Source: Diphasiastrum complanatum (lineage: Eukaryota > Streptophyta > Lycopodiopsida > Lycopodiales > Lycopodiaceae). From it: 64,000 nt of DNA. Both the position numbers and the translations under genes were made by a program. This document shows positions 9,630 to 21,290 of this stretch, one piece after another. The DNA lies in assembly GCA_029204225.1 (NCBI GenBank), contig CM055096.1:46571079-46635078 (forward strand), read 5' to 3'. Below the pieces are notes generated by a model. The model worked only from the letters and a program-made list of their open reading frames with translations. It did not search any database and had not been told where the DNA came from. Numbering within the stretch: position 1 is the stretch's first letter; every line of letters begins with the position of its first letter.

Positions 9630-11145
9630 CTAGCTCCAGAAAGTGTGTCCTGTGGGTTTGACCCCTAGCCATCCCTGCCATGTTCGGCTCAAGTATGCTC
9701 TATAGAGAAAGCGTCTGATATACTTATGGGTGCCCGATGGAAGGTCTGTGATAGAAATGCCAAGTGTATCCAGTATCCAGGAGGCCTGAGAGAACCATGA
9801 TAGTCGATGTGCCTGATCGTAAAGGTGTCGCGAGGAGGCAAGTGCCATCTGTATGTATCTCTGCTCATCTGTGGGTAATGTCATAATACGCTGAATATAT
9901 AGAATAAGCTGGAAGATGGCGGATAGCTGTATGGTTGGGACCGCGAACTCTGTCAGGATAATCTGATGTGGGACATATGGCTTAGCCCGTATCATCCGAG
10001 ATAGCATGAGAACCTGCAGTCGTGAAATACTGGCCCAGTAAGATGATGTAAGACCCGCACACCATACCTCTGCTGCATATAGAGCTGTGGGAGTAACGAG
10101 AGAGAGTATCAAAAAGCTAACATTTACTCGGGGCATCCTGAATAAACCGTCTGAAACAGAAACGCTCTAACTGGACAAGGGAGGCGTGACCCTTCCCAAG
10201 TCTGGCGGAGGTTGCCTGTTGCATGCCAAAGATAGGGCCTGTAAAAAGCACGCCCAAGTAAGTGTAAGAAGATACGACCTCTAAGGGTTGCCCATCAAAG
10301 ATGAGTTCCTGGCGCTGCATAAAAGCTCTCGATGTGTTGAAAACCATAACTTTGGTTTTCGATATGTTAACCCCCAATCCCCATCTACTGCATAAGGCAT
10401 GAAGACTGTGTAGCTGTAGCTGTAATCCCTCTCTTGTAGGACCACGTCATCTGCATATAAAAGTATAGCAATCAAGATGCTCCCAAGGCTGCAACCTGTG
10501 CCACCGCGTCCCTCAATAACTCTCTCAAGCTCATCAATATATAGTCCAAACAGGGTTGGGGATAGAGAACAACCCTGCTTCACGCCAATAGTGCTCCAGA
10601 TGTGATCTGAGACCAAAAACAGCCAAGGACTCTCTCATATAGTGCCATCACTGCCAAGATCGTGTCAGTAGAAAAACTAAGATCACATAGACGCTGAATG
10701 AGAAGGGATCGTGGAACAGAGTCGAAGGCTTTTTTGAAGTCAACAATACAACAGTAGACCCTAGCTCTCTCCTGTGTCTAGCCTCCTCAATAATGGCCCG
10801 AAGGGTGAAGATATGATCTGTGGTGGAGTAGTGTGCCCTGAAACCCGCCTGGCCCAATGCATGTAATCTCCTAGACTTTGCCTTAGAACTGGCTGCTGAC
10901 TGGAGGATGGTGCCATATAACTTAGCAATGATATGTCCAATCACAATGGTGCAATAATTACCAGGGTCCATGAGGTCACCAGTTTTGTGAATGGGATGGA
11001 TGATGTTGGTACACCAAGAGGAAGGGAAGCCGGAGACAACTGCTCGATTGAGCAAAGTGGCTAGGGTCGGTGAAAGTGTATCTGCAACATGGATTAATAG
11101 TTCGGATTCAAGGTCGTCAATATCACGGGTGCGACGGGTTTTCAG
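9630..11145 (-). pseudogene. LINE reverse transcriptase (copy C)
   Basis: Frames on minus in order: SGFPSSWCTNIIHPIHK (about 11.04 kb), QAGFRAHYSTTDHIFTLR, a broken DF.KAF stretch near 10.74 kb (frameshift), VKQGCSLSPTLFGLYIDELE (about 10.56 kb), AILLYADDVVL with an intact YADD catalytic motif (10457-10446), TKVMVFNTSR, then a C-terminal thumb-like region with LSRMIRAKP and TWQGWLG. A stop lies near 11137 between the linker and RT. The enzyme would act in nuclear target-primed reverse transcription. Despite the intact YADD, the frameshifts rule out a functional product. Confidence 0.85.
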
Positions 11146-12361
11146 TTATTTGATGGCAGTCAGGACCATGTCCGGGGTGAAGAAAGAGAAAGTAGTCGGT
11201 CGGGGAGAAATGGAGATGGGTGTGTCCGTGGGTGCAGTATATAAGGTAATGGCATATGTAGTCCAGGTATGAAGGGTAGTGAGGGGAGGAGGTGGGGTAC
11301 GGGGGATGAATTCTCTCCAGAAGGCATTGGAGGAGGAATTGCAAAGGGAATCGACTAAGCTTTTCCCTTTTTGAGTTTCATACATCCGTTTCTGCCGTCG
11401 AAGGGCATGATGGAAAGACCGACGAGCTGCAAGAAGGTGTGTATTATGCAATCTAGCTTGGGTGACTTGGAGATGGAGGAAACGACACTCGACGTCAAAC
11501 CAGGGAGGTCGGATAGGGTGTGACGAAGTGGGTGGGCGCCGATGTGGTTTGGAGGGAAAGGAAAATGATGCAGCGGTATGTAGTGAAGTGGTAAGGAAGA
11601 TAGCTTGTGTTTCCAACGGTGTGTGGTGGGGAAAATGACAAAGAAATGAGCTGACAGCCTCCTGCTGGTATGTCTTGATGTGGGAACGATCAAAAGTGTA
11701 CTTGGGTGCATGAGAGATGGATGGAATAGTGGGTGGTTGGGAAGTCGGGATGGAGCCCATACTGAAAGATAGGAAGGAGTGTAGTGGGAAGAATGTGGAA
11801 ATCATACATAAGTGGGATAAAAGCTGGTGACCCCATGAGATAGACAACACTGTGTCCTCCGCTATGTGGATGGCAAGTGAATCTGCTAGAATGTGGCCAA
11901 CAAGCCAAGCCATTGCAAATGGCCAACTCGTGAGCCTCACCCATCTGTAGAAGGTACTCTTTATAACTCGTGATAGGGCCCATCATATCCTCTGAGGTCC
12001 TGGTGATGCCCATGTCCTTGCAATCAATAGCTCATGTACGTAATATGTCATCAGTGTCGTGGAAATCCACCTGTCTGGTAGCAGTCCTGGCATTAAAGTT
12101 GCCAGTGAGAAGGACATAACCTCGATCTGTAAATCTGACAATGTTTGCGGAGAGATCAGTATAAGGAGAGCCTGATCCATCTGCAAAGGAGGAGGACTCT
12201 GGAGGGAAGTAGCAGGCAGCAATGAAGAGGTCCCTATCCAAACCGATAGCTCGCCCAGTGATATGAGCCCATATGTATCGTGCCTGTGCATCATGTCGGA
12301 GAAACTCTATAGCTGGCTGTAGTGACTCTTGATAAAGACATGCATCCCAAAACCCTCTCAT
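11146..12361 (-). pseudogene. LINE endonuclease (partial) and EN-RT linker (copy C)
   Basis: The minus frame 12361-12032 holds the middle of an exonuclease-endonuclease-phosphatase domain, with FIAACYFPP and LLTGNFNART. In the family the latter motif is normally GDFN; here the acidic catalytic Asp reads Asn. The N-terminal part of the domain is absent. A 264-codon frame (11940-11146) follows, rich in Pro/His/Ser and with a basic region near HALRRQKRMYETQKGKS. It is homologous to the 15606-15307 frame of copy A, which shows that both copies belong to one family. Confidence 0.75.
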
Positions 12362-12880
12362 ACAAAGCCATCATTGCCAGGATAATATCGGTGCAGAAGC
12401 CAAGGTCACGAAGTCTCTGAATGAACAGAGAGCGTTTTACATATTCAAAGGCTTTCATGAAGTCCACAAAACAATAGTAAACCTTCTCTTTCTTGTATGT
12501 AGCTTCCTCAATCAAAGCTCGAAGTGTGAAGATATGTTCATTAATAGAATAACGAGATCAGAATCCTACCTGTCCCAATGCATGTAATCTCCTGGATTCT
12601 GCCTCTGAACTCACATTGAAGTATGGTACCATATAGCTTTGCGAGAACATGCCCAAAAATGATGGTGCGATAGTTACCAGGAGTCATGGGGTCACCATTT
12701 TCATGGATAGGGTGGATGATGTTCGTGCATCAGGATCATGGGAAGCCAGAAACAACTGCGGAATTGAGGAGAGTGGCTAATGTGGGAGCAAGGAGGTCAG
12801 CAACATGGGTTAGGAGTTCAGATTCAAGGTCTTCGATATCTCTCACCTTATGGGACTTCATTCTCTTGATGGCAACACAC
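12330..12880 (-). pseudogene. LINE copy B: RT N-terminal fragment
   Basis: The minus frame covers the start of RT (ESELLTHVADLLAPTLATLL...SGFP, then YCFVDFMKAFEYVKRS and LRDLGF). It is joined at its 5' side (about 12880) to the C-terminal LISYEDPRCVA block of copy A, and at its 3' side (about 12345) to the endonuclease of copy C. Both joins fall where the two partners share short identical words. It is therefore part of a chimera and not an independent insertion. Confidence 0.75.
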
Positions 12881-15612
12881 CTAGGATCCTCATATGAAAT
12901 CAAAGTAGAGAGTGTGATTGGGTGATTTTGGAACAAGCACTAATATCTCCCACGGATCTCATAGTAAGTTGGGCATCTGAAGAGAAAATAGAACTCATCC
13001 TCTACCTCATTGTGTATCACAAATACCACAGAACCGAGCCTCTCATAGGGTGCCACTATATCTGCTAGTCTCGATGGCTAATTGGTGTGAAGAAACTCGA
13101 AACTGACCCATCACTATCCGCAGTCCATGTGAGATACTCTCCACTAAATAACCGGTACTATAGGACATCTAGCCAAAGATAGAAAATGGGCACGATAGAA
13201 CTCAGTCTTCGTCCGTTAGGGACTCCCTTGTGTCCCAAACCCAATTGAAACCGAATGTTGACTGGGCTCGTTGACTTGAGTAATGACTCGTGGACCCGCA
13301 TGGTTGCCACATGTCATGTTCTAGGATGTGTGCTAGCCTTGGAGACTCCTTCCTTGGAGGTATACAAGGAGGAGAGGTCTCTCAATCCATTCATTCTATC
13401 TACCTAGGAAAAGGTGGATGGGGAGCGCTTGTGCACAGCCAGGTAGCTGAGGTAGGAGATGACCGAAGTGGTATGGGACGTTGTCAGGGTTGGAGGTCGG
13501 ATCTTGCTTGTTACAAGTCACGGGCCAGGGCAAGGAGAGTGGACCCGGATTAGGTCCTACGGGGGGGTGGATCGTGAGTCTTCGATTTCTATGATGACCG
13601 GCACCTGGCGGTTTAGGGTTTTGAGATTGTAACATCGTCCCCAGTGTACCCTGCCAAGTGTTCTGAAGATACGCTTTGTACATACAACCTCAAATATACT
13701 GATGAGTACCAGCAGGTAGGTCAGTAATTGGAATACCCAATGTGGAAAGGAGATGACGGGCTTGGGAATACCATGAGAAGGAGTGTCCCTCAGAATGTAA
13801 GTGTCGGGATGATGACAAAGCTGCTGCAGCATAGTGCGTATCTCCACCTTGGAGATCCTCTAGACGCTGTATGTGTTGGAGGTGTAAGTTGCGCACCAGT
13901 CAAAGAGGCTCCAGAATGAAGCAAAGGGCACGGAATGGTCCCATAAGTAAATGGGAAGATGAGAACGGGCAACTTGAATAAGGAAAATTACGCGGCCCAC
14001 GCGCGTGCGTCCCTGCGGTGGCGTGCGAGGTCCAGTTTTCCTCTAGTATGAAAGTGACAATGTGGAACAAGGCCTCAATCTGAATAGGGGGGACGACAAA
14101 CTCTGTCAGTATAATATGATGTGGTACAGAGGGCTTAGCCCGTATCATTTGAGATAGCATATGGATTTGTAGTCGAGACTTGCGTGCTTACTCTGTAGCT
14201 GTCAAGCTAGCACTCCATGTCTCTGTTGCATACAAAGCCGAGGGGACTACCATGGTGTCAAAGAGCCGACACTTACTAGTCGCATCCCTAATGTGTGATT
14301 TGAAACACAATCTTTTCAGATCAACCAACGATGAATAGCCCTTCCATAACCGGAAACCATTGCCTACCTCATACTGAAAGTGGGACCAGAGAATACAACA
14401 CCCAAGTATGTGTAAGAGTCAACTACCTCAAGTGGATGACCATCCCTCCTGGCGTATCATGAAGGATCTAGAGGTGTTAAACACCATAACTTTAGTCTTG
14501 GCCACGTTCACTGACAACCCCCACTGTATATAGAAAGAATGAAGCACATCCAGATGTCGCTGCACGCCCTCCCTCACCCACGAAAGTAAAACCACATCAT
14601 CCGCATATAACAAAATAGCAATAATGAGGTCACCCAATGTACATCCCTCCCCTCCAGTTCGCTGTATAACCTGCTCAAGCTCATCTATGTATAAACCAAA
14701 GAGTGAAGGTGAAAGTGGACATCCCTGCTTAATCTCAATCGTACTATCCACCTCTGGCGATATAACCCATGATACTCAGATCCAGCCAATAACTCGCCTA
14801 TACAATGCCACAACTGCTCGTATGATATCCTCTTGGAAGCCACGGTCTCAAAGCCTTTGTATCAATAAATGTCTAGGCACAGAATCAAAAGCTTTGCGGA
14901 AATCCACAAAGCAGCAGAATACACGCTCTCTCCTGGCTCTAGCCTCCTCAATGATGGATCTCAGGGTAAAAATATGATCCGAAGTAGTATATCCTCGTCT
15001 GAAACCGGCCTGGACAATGGCATAAAGTACTCTGGTATCCATCTCTGCGCTGATCTCTGACTGAAGAATAGAGCCATAAACTTTGGCAAAGAGGTGGCTA
15101 ACCATGATGGTACGACAATTGTCGACTTTCATAGGATCACCGCCTTTATGGATAGGATGAATAAGGTTTGTGGACCACGGGGAGGGGAAACCAGATGTGA
15201 TAGCGCGATTAAATAAGATAGAGAGGAAAGGTGAGAGAATGTCAGTAGCATACTTCAGAAGTTCAGCCTCTAGTTCATCAATGTCTTTAGTTGTATGGGA
15301 TTGTAATCATTTGATGGATATATCAAAAGTGTCTGTGGATAAGCGCATGGAAAGTGGAGGTACATCATAGACAGTGTACAAGGATTTGGCATAGGTTACC
15401 CAAGTGCTAAGATCTGTAATCCGGGGTGGAGGTGCTTGTGGGAGAAATTTCTTCCAAAAGGATCTCGAAGAGGAACTAAGGAGAAGGTCCATCATCTTCT
15501 TGCCTTGGCGAACCTCATATGCAATTTTCTTCTTACGAGTGGTTCTACGGTATACACGAGATAAGTCCTTTACTAGATGGGGGAGGTGGCAGCGTGTGTA
15601 GATCAAATTTTG
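12881..15612 (-). mobile_element. LINE copy A (5'-truncated, interrupted by a solo LTR)
   Basis: Minus-strand order: EN-RT linker (15606-15307), RT start (15132-14848, with QAGFRRGYTTSDHIFTLR and CCFVDFRKAFDSVPRHL), RT palm (14751-14428, YADD at 14607-14596), C-terminal region (14160-13650), solo LTR insert (13214-13634), then the remaining C-terminal part (about 13200-12881). Stops and frameshifts are frequent. It begins inside the copia gag sequence at about 15612. RT domain order and sequence match copy C closely enough to call them one family. Confidence 0.8.
13214..13634. repeat. Solo LTR (421 bp) with 5-bp target duplication
   Basis: A GC-richer block interrupts the LINE C-terminal coding homology. 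Its termini are CGTTAGGG...GATTGTAACA, i.e. TGTTA...TAACA with one end base changed. The 5-bp word TCGTC flanks it on both sides (13209-13213 and 13635-13639). No internal retroelement genes are present, so it fits LTR-LTR recombination. Either orientation fits the termini. Confidence 0.7.
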
Positions 15613-15614
15613 GT

Positions 15615-15830
15615 GAAGGAGGATGCATTCGTGGTCATACTATGGGTGATGTGCTCGATGATGTCGTGGATGCTTGGATTGTGAGGTCTTTGAGGTCTTT
15701 CCTTAACACCATGCACAATATTCATTAGATCCTCGATCGCTAGCAGAATTTTCATCCATATCTTCCAACTTGAGTAATTGGAAGAGGTCGATTTATCCTT
15801 AGGTTCAAAGATTATGTTGCTATGAAAGCC
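15615..15830 (-). pseudogene. Copia gag N-terminal fragment
   Basis: The minus strand reads a stretch with SNYSSWKIWMKILLAIEDL and NIVHGVKERP, which matches the N-terminal gag pattern of copia elements (target phrase SNY..W...M..LL). It lies about 420 bp inside the primer-binding site, as expected for gag of the nested copia element, and is cut off by LINE copy A. gag proteins form the cytoplasmic particle. Confidence 0.7.
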
Positions 15831-16235
15831 ATTTGATTAGCACGTGAAAAACTAGCTCAAACTTGATGAATGGAGAATGATATGCAAAAGCACTAATCTT
15901 GTAAGTTGAATTTGAAAGACTCTTACTCACTTGGCAAACAAACATTGGCAACAAGAGAATGTAGCAATCCAGACTCAAATCACTACCAATTGAAAACCAA
16001 ACTTGAATCTAACTTTTTACGGATGAAAGATCGCTCCAAAACACTTTTAAGGATCAAAGGAAATAGGAGACTATGCCTATTCAAAGGTAGACGCCTTTAT
16101 GACAAAGCTTTGATGCCAAAAATTGTGAAGAAGTACCACCAATTGTCTTTCTAGCTTCGCTTCTTTGATCTTGACTTCAACCTTGCAAAACACAAAAGAA
16201 TCACATAAAGAATTTTGAAAGATCAACAACCTAAC

Positions 16236-16246
16236 CTCTGATACCA
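16236..16246 (-). promoter_or_regulatory. tRNA-iMet primer-binding site
   Basis: TGGTATCAGAG on minus, directly adjoining the LTR with no spacer. It matches the 3' end complement of plant initiator tRNA-Met used by copia elements. Confidence 0.88.
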
Positions 16247-16836
16247 TGTGAAAGTTTCGTACACAAAGGAACAAACCTAGATGTGTCAAGTTTGGCAAAA
16301 CAATCTCTAACCATGAACTAGAGAGATGCACATCAACAATGCATTACAAAGAATTTCAAAATGCTAAAGAGATTCAAGTAAGATTGAGAGCCTATTTTAA
16401 GCACATAATTACGAAAAAAATCAGAGAATGAAACACTTTGATTTATGCAAAATAATCAGGTTACAACCATCAATCATAATGCAAGCTAGAAAAAGGAAAT
16501 AGTAGGCAATGTAGACACCAATCTTCCTCATCCAATATGACCACCAAAATGAGGTATGTACAACAACTTTCAAAATAGTAAAGTGTTCAACTATTTATAG
16601 CTATAGTAGGCTCCACCATCCATCAGATCAATGGTCTAGATTTACTAGCTTGGTAATTACCAAATAGTCTTATGAAATATGTACATAAAGCAATATAAGA
16701 ATGCCACTTTGACCAACTTGGCCCCATCCACATGATTTCCACATGTCGCCTCCACTTTGACTCTTTGTCAAGCTATTTGAATTTTTCATATTTAGACCTC
16801 AAGTTGTTATTTGACAATTTGGATTATTTTTTCACA
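16247..16836 (-). repeat. 5' LTR of nested copia element
   Basis: 590 bp, TGTGAAAG...TTCACA on plus. It is the longer of the two LTRs and in the family would hold the promoter and polyadenylation signals. Confidence 0.88.
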
Positions 16837-17432
16837 ACATCTAGATGTGCCTCCACTAGAGTTATCTCCAATTAATTTGGGGAGTCCACTAACGGTGGTA
16901 CTGAGAGATGGTAGTTGTCTTGCAATGGGTCCTACCAAACAATCATGCCCTACACACATGTATTGTCTCTGAACATGATTTGAGTATCCTTTTCAGATGA
17001 ATTGAAATCTTGCAAGTTGTATGTATTGCAGACCTTTTGGCAGTTTTTTCTGGTTTGAGGCCTTTGGTTATGGTGGACTACCTCCCTCAAGTACCAAACT
17101 TGCATCAACAACTTGGAGATATCCTTTGTCATTTGACACAGGTTGGCTTTTTCTACCGATATGCATCAATTATTTGTATATTTCAAAGATTCTAGTACAT
17201 AACCCTACAGCTAGATGAATCAATGAAAGTTTTACTTTATAGAAATTCACACAAGATTTGGTAGAAGAGGATCATTACGGTACTATCAATCTTTCTTTCT
17301 ATAAATGGAAAGTTTTATTTGAAGGTTGTTGGAATGCATCTTGGTTTCCAAGGGGGCCTTGAACCTAGGACCAAGGAAACTCTGGATTCCAAGCTAACTA
17401 ATTGAGCCAACCCTTGGATGATAGGTTGTTGG
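16837..17432. other. Target duplication and unassigned flank
   Basis: ACATC at 16837-16841 repeats the left target site. The next 90 bp are the second half of an inverted repeat whose first half lies at about 6726-6772. No gene is visible beyond. Confidence 0.5.
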
Positions 17433-17888
17433 TGTCAAAATTTGTCATACAAATACTAGATGGAGTTACTAGTCCTACTAGCACTCACACAAACCAAGCA
17501 TAGAGATTAAAGTGATTATGAATTATAGAACAACTGAGCAAAGCTCAAACACAAGAATAAATTGTGGTGGGGCACCAGCCTACATATCATAGATGCACTG
17601 CGATTCAGAATCGCGGTTCGAATCGCGATTCGGAAAAATTCCAAAAACGTTTAGAATCGTTTTTTTTTTTGGAATTTTTTTTTGGGCAATATGGGTATCA
17701 GATGAAAGCTTTGATTAAGAGCATTATTACTGTGTAGTTTGCCGACTGTTTTGAGTACATGATGGTCCAGTTCAGGTGCATTAATCCATGTTGGGTTCTG
17801 TCAAGGATAAAAATTCAAAACTAAGCTCTAGCCTGTACATATATACTTTCTCTAATCTATGTGAATGCTAAAAGCCTAAAGCAAATAG
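17433..17888 (-). repeat. Copia LTR fragment interrupted by a hAT-like end
   Basis: The sequence from TGTCAAAATTTGTCATAC matches 17974 onward nearly base for base to 17587, is interrupted at 17588-17834, and resumes to about 17888. Confidence 0.65.
17588..17834. mobile_element. hAT-like insert with palindromic left end
   Basis: The left end CATAGATGCACTGCGATTC is the exact reverse complement of the right end of the complete MITE at 52548-52883. Inside are GAATCGC/GCGATTC words, AAACGTTT and T-runs. CTACATAT on the left (17580-17587) and GTACATAT on the right (17835-17842) could be a decayed 8-bp target duplication (7 of 8). The right terminus does not show the expected CTATG, so the right boundary is uncertain. 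Confidence 0.55.
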
Positions 17889-17973
17889 CCTAGCGATGCA
17901 CTCCTCCAATCTACTTCGTGCAACCCTGCAAAAGCAATCCCTTTCTCTCACCCAAAAGCCTGATCTGATACCA

Positions 17974-18200
17974 TGTCAGAATTTGTCATACAAATTCTAG
18001 ATGGAGTTACTACTCCTACTAGCACTCACACAAACCAAGCATAGAGATTAAAGAGATTATGGATTATAGAAGAACTGAGCAAAACTCAAACACAAGAATA
18101 AATTGTGGTGGGGCGCCAACCTACATATATAGTTTCTTTAATCTATGCGAAAAGCTAAAAGCCTAAAGCAAATAGCAAAAGAACAAAAGCTAATTGCTAA
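17974..18200 (-). repeat. Copia LTR with adjoining primer site
   Basis: ATCTGATACCA at 17963-17973 is, on minus, TGGTATCAGAT, a near-perfect primer-binding site, followed by an LTR beginning TGTCAGAATTTG on plus. Only 75 bp separate it from the other LTR copy, so the internal region is almost wholly deleted. The far end beyond 18200 is not defined. Confidence 0.6.
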
Positions 18201-20064
18201 AAATACTACTATTTTGGGTAAAGTTCCAAGATGTATTTCTAAGTAATAAAACAAGTCCTAATCTAGTAGTAGTGCACCCACCTACTTGCATAAGCAATAA
18301 AAAACGAATTTACTACAAATAGTAATGGCCCCTATAATAGCACAGGCATGGCTAAACTCACGCTAAGGGGTACCAAATAAACATTAATTCCTAACAGTTG
18401 GAATGAAATATTTGTAAAGATAATTAACTCTCTGGCTATATAACTTGTGGATATAACACCTGATGGAGAGTGAGTCAGTTGTGGAAGACATGAGAAGGAT
18501 TTGCTTAGTTCCAACCGAGTCCATCAGGCATAGGGCGTGTGAGTCCCAAGATAGATAATGAGTTTTTACATGAGCACCACGTGGGTAGATAAGTCCTTGA
18601 AATGATATTAGTCAGTTCAATGTAATAATTTACCATCTTCTAGATATCTATTATTTTCAAAATATATCAGAGTCTATGCATCTGTATAACACTAGACCTC
18701 CCCATGTCCTTTATACCTGGTCAAAGACCTTTTTTCAAGCTATCAAATGATTTGCAATCTATACAAGGGAGAATCTCCTTAATCTAGAAGTCTGCATCTA
18801 GATGCATCAGATTGGATTCAAGATTTTGTGATTTCATTTGGTTGCATGATGTAAATTGTCCAGAATGAATAAGTTAATGTATGATGTGACCCCTGCATAG
18901 AAACATTTCTCTCAGAAGAACAATTTTTTCAGTGTTTGTTGGCCCATGTTAACCATCTTTCCATTATAAAATTTTCTTTTTGAAAATAAGATCTTGGATC
19001 TGCATAAGTTTTGGCAGTTTTAAGCCCAATTTTTTTTGTTAATGTCTCTCTGAAAGATAGATCTCACATTAGATTCTTCCCATGAGTTTACGTAATTCAA
19101 TGTTTGAACATGTAAAATGTATCAAACAAGATATCAGGTATGTCTCCTAGGTTAGAGCTACCCAAATGATGAAACTTCTGCTGCAATAAGACATGGTTAC
19201 CCAGTTGCAAACATTGAACTCCAACTTCTCCCATACATGATGACATGAGGTTGATTTGAAAGACATGTTAATGATTGAAGAGGGATCAGTTACTGATACT
19301 TAAAGATGGATAGAAGCTTTTCCTGGGCATAGTTGTAAGTGTTAATAGTGCTCCTACTAGCAGTTTACGCTAGTTACTGTCAATAGTAGCAAAACCACAG
19401 TTCAAGCCAGATAGAGTACATGAAACTCTTACTGCAGTAGACATGACGGTCTCAAATGACTGTGCTTTTACTTCAGTGTTCTTATTTTGCAACTTTACTT
19501 GAATCTTTATTTTGTGTGTAAAATTATCTTGACAAAACCTGCTATCAATGATTCATCAGGACAATCAATTGAGCTACATCGTACTTAAAAGAACTTCTGA
19601 TCTTCAACTTGACTCTTACTTAAAAGACTCCACTTTTGTTTTGCAATCACTCCTACATGTACCCCTTTTACAGGTCATTAATGTACGACTAACTCTTTGA
19701 AAGTAAAAGAACCGTCAGTGACCGTCACTTAAACGATTAGATCAAACCTGTAACTTGATTCTTGATGGTAAAGGCTTCTACTGAAGGTAACAATCCAGGA
19801 ATCTTCTTTCCGCCTGTGTCAGAGTTTCCACCAACTTGTTGAGGAAGGCATCTCATGCTTTACAATTCTTCAGTCTTTTGGCCAAGATCCACTTTGCTTT
19901 CTATTAGAACATGGACCAAAATCGAGTTTATTCTCTTTTGAACACCACCTGCTGCAGCTGCAAAGAAATATTGACTATCAATACCCTGAAGAGCTCATGT
20001 AATTATATTAAACAGCACTACTGCTTCATTGTCTACTCTATTCTCTAGTACTACCATGCCGTTT
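18201..20064. other. Unassigned intergenic sequence
   Basis: No frame above 60 codons has recognisable motifs and no clear repeats are seen. CATAGTTGTAAG at 19328 resembles a hAT terminus but lacks the palindromic cluster. Confidence 0.4.
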
Positions 20065-20250
20065 TGTTTTCTTTGCAGGCCAATTCTCCAACTGGCACCT
20101 GCCCATATGTAGAAAAGATTCTTCTTGCTTTTGATGTATATCTCACTGGAAATAATGCGTTCAAGGCCAGACATCCAGGTCCTCACTTGACTTGCATTAA
20201 ACCAGCATCAACTTGTCGCCTCCTACAGCACCCCTTAGAAGGTGCTTCCT
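20065..20250 (+). other. Possible exon of unknown gene
   Basis: A plus frame opens right after a pyrimidine-rich CTTTGCAG acceptor-like site (ends near 20079) and reads about 57 codons (NSPTGTCPYVEKILLAFD near the start) to a TGA. I do not recognise the product and no linked exons are evident. It could be chance. Confidence 0.25.
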
Positions 20251-20519
20251 GATTCCAATGGAGCCAATTCCATCACCCCTGCATTATACAGCAAGCAAAT
20301 TTTCTGTTTTCAGTACCTCAATTTTCAAAACACTTTTACACGTGCCCTTCTTGCGGGCAACAACCAAGCAATGATATCTTAAAGACTTCCACTACTGCAG
20401 CTCCTCGTGTAGGCCCTGCACACATAAATAGATTAAGCAATTGGATATGTTTTACATAGGATGCCAATGTACATTGAAATGGTTTTAAAGATTGTAAGTA
20501 CAAGAATCTTTAATCAGGT

Positions 20520-20605
20520 ATTCATCAATGTTGCACGTTCCATTCCGGAACGTGACCGGAACCGATCCGGGAAATCTCATAAGGGTTTCCGAGATCGCAA
20601 ATGTT
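20520..20605. other. Palindromic word cluster (GTTCCGGAAC type)
   Basis: After GTTGCAC come overlapping words ATTCCGGAACG, ACCGGAACC and GATCCGGGAAATC, then a fade into ordinary sequence. The layout matches hAT-like ends elsewhere in the window but with its own word. No CATAG terminus or target duplication is seen. Confidence 0.4.
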
Positions 20606-21290
20606 CACAAGGTAAAGCACTAAAGGAAGCAATGGACTTTGAACGCAGTCACGTCAATGATCTTCCATAATACTATAAGTAGACGACCTTCATCCAGTTT
20701 ACAATTGATGATATGGGGCTTTTGTGTTTTTATTAGTTTTAGTGGGTTTTCAACAACAGAACATAACTTGCATCTTTGGAGTTGTCTATTAGGTGCACCA
20801 TAATACAACAACATGTCATCAAGCTATGTACATAAGGAGATAAGAAGCGTTATTAAAGGCCAAGCATCTCCAACAAAAGTAGCTTTAAGTGGCTGACAGG
20901 TGAAGTAGCCAAATATGACTTATGTGATGCATTTCTTATGTTAAATATCTTCTGCAACAAAAACATCATACAATAGCCAGAGTTAGCACCAAATCATTAT
21001 TGCCTTTGCAGTAACTTCTTAAGCTTACTTGCCATGATAAATGTTGCAAAAAAGTTCATTATGAATCAAAGAAGTATTATCTCATGTATGAATGGCATTT
21101 TTTATGTCTAAATTAAAATTATGGGTGGTGCCCAAGGAGCAGCAGCTGCCAAATCCACCAAGCAAGTGTCAGGGTTCACCTGCAACCAAAAACAAACATT
21201 GTTGTCAGCAATTCATTGCATAATTCAAAAGCAATTCAGTTCGTCAAAGCACAGCAAGAAACAAGGGGTGATGATGTGACTCACCTCGAG
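20606..21290. other. Unassigned sequence downstream of hAT transposase
   Basis: No gene recognised. It should hold the left (3') terminus of the hAT element, but I could not find a CATAG-type end with a matching duplication. Confidence 0.35.

Larger units (their letters stand above)
8705..12345 (-). mobile_element. LINE copy C: endonuclease-RT-zinc region and (CT)n tail
   Basis: This is the longest LINE in the window. From 5' to 3' on minus: truncated APE-type endonuclease (12.35-12.0 kb), linker (11.9-11.15 kb), reverse transcriptase (about 11.1-10.2 kb, YADD at 10457-10446), C-terminal region (10.14-9.63 kb), a Cys/His cluster (about 9.55-9.4 kb) and a 3' UTR ending in the terminal hairpin (8809-8822) and (CT)n (8756-8705). 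Several stops and frameshifts make it inactive. Its 5' end is fused to another LINE copy near 12345, so it is not a simple single insertion. In the family, target-primed reverse transcription copies element RNA into the chromosome. Confidence 0.85.
6773..16836 (-). mobile_element. Nested minus-strand copia retrotransposon (10.06 kb with inserts)
   Basis: Both ends can be read directly. The right LTR (16247-16836) and left LTR (6773-7258) are homologous, in the same orientation and bounded by TG...CA. The left neighbour ACATC (6768-6772) is repeated at 16837-16841 as a perfect 5-bp target duplication. On the minus strand the right LTR is followed at once by TGGTATCAGAG (initiator tRNA-Met primer site), and the left LTR is preceded by GAGGGAGAA (polypurine tract). 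A gag-like start lies near 15.8-15.6 kb. Most of the interior is later insertions (LINEs, solo LTR, gypsy integrase, hAT-like end). LTR divergence, including an indel of about 100 bp, points to an old insertion. Confidence 0.88.
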
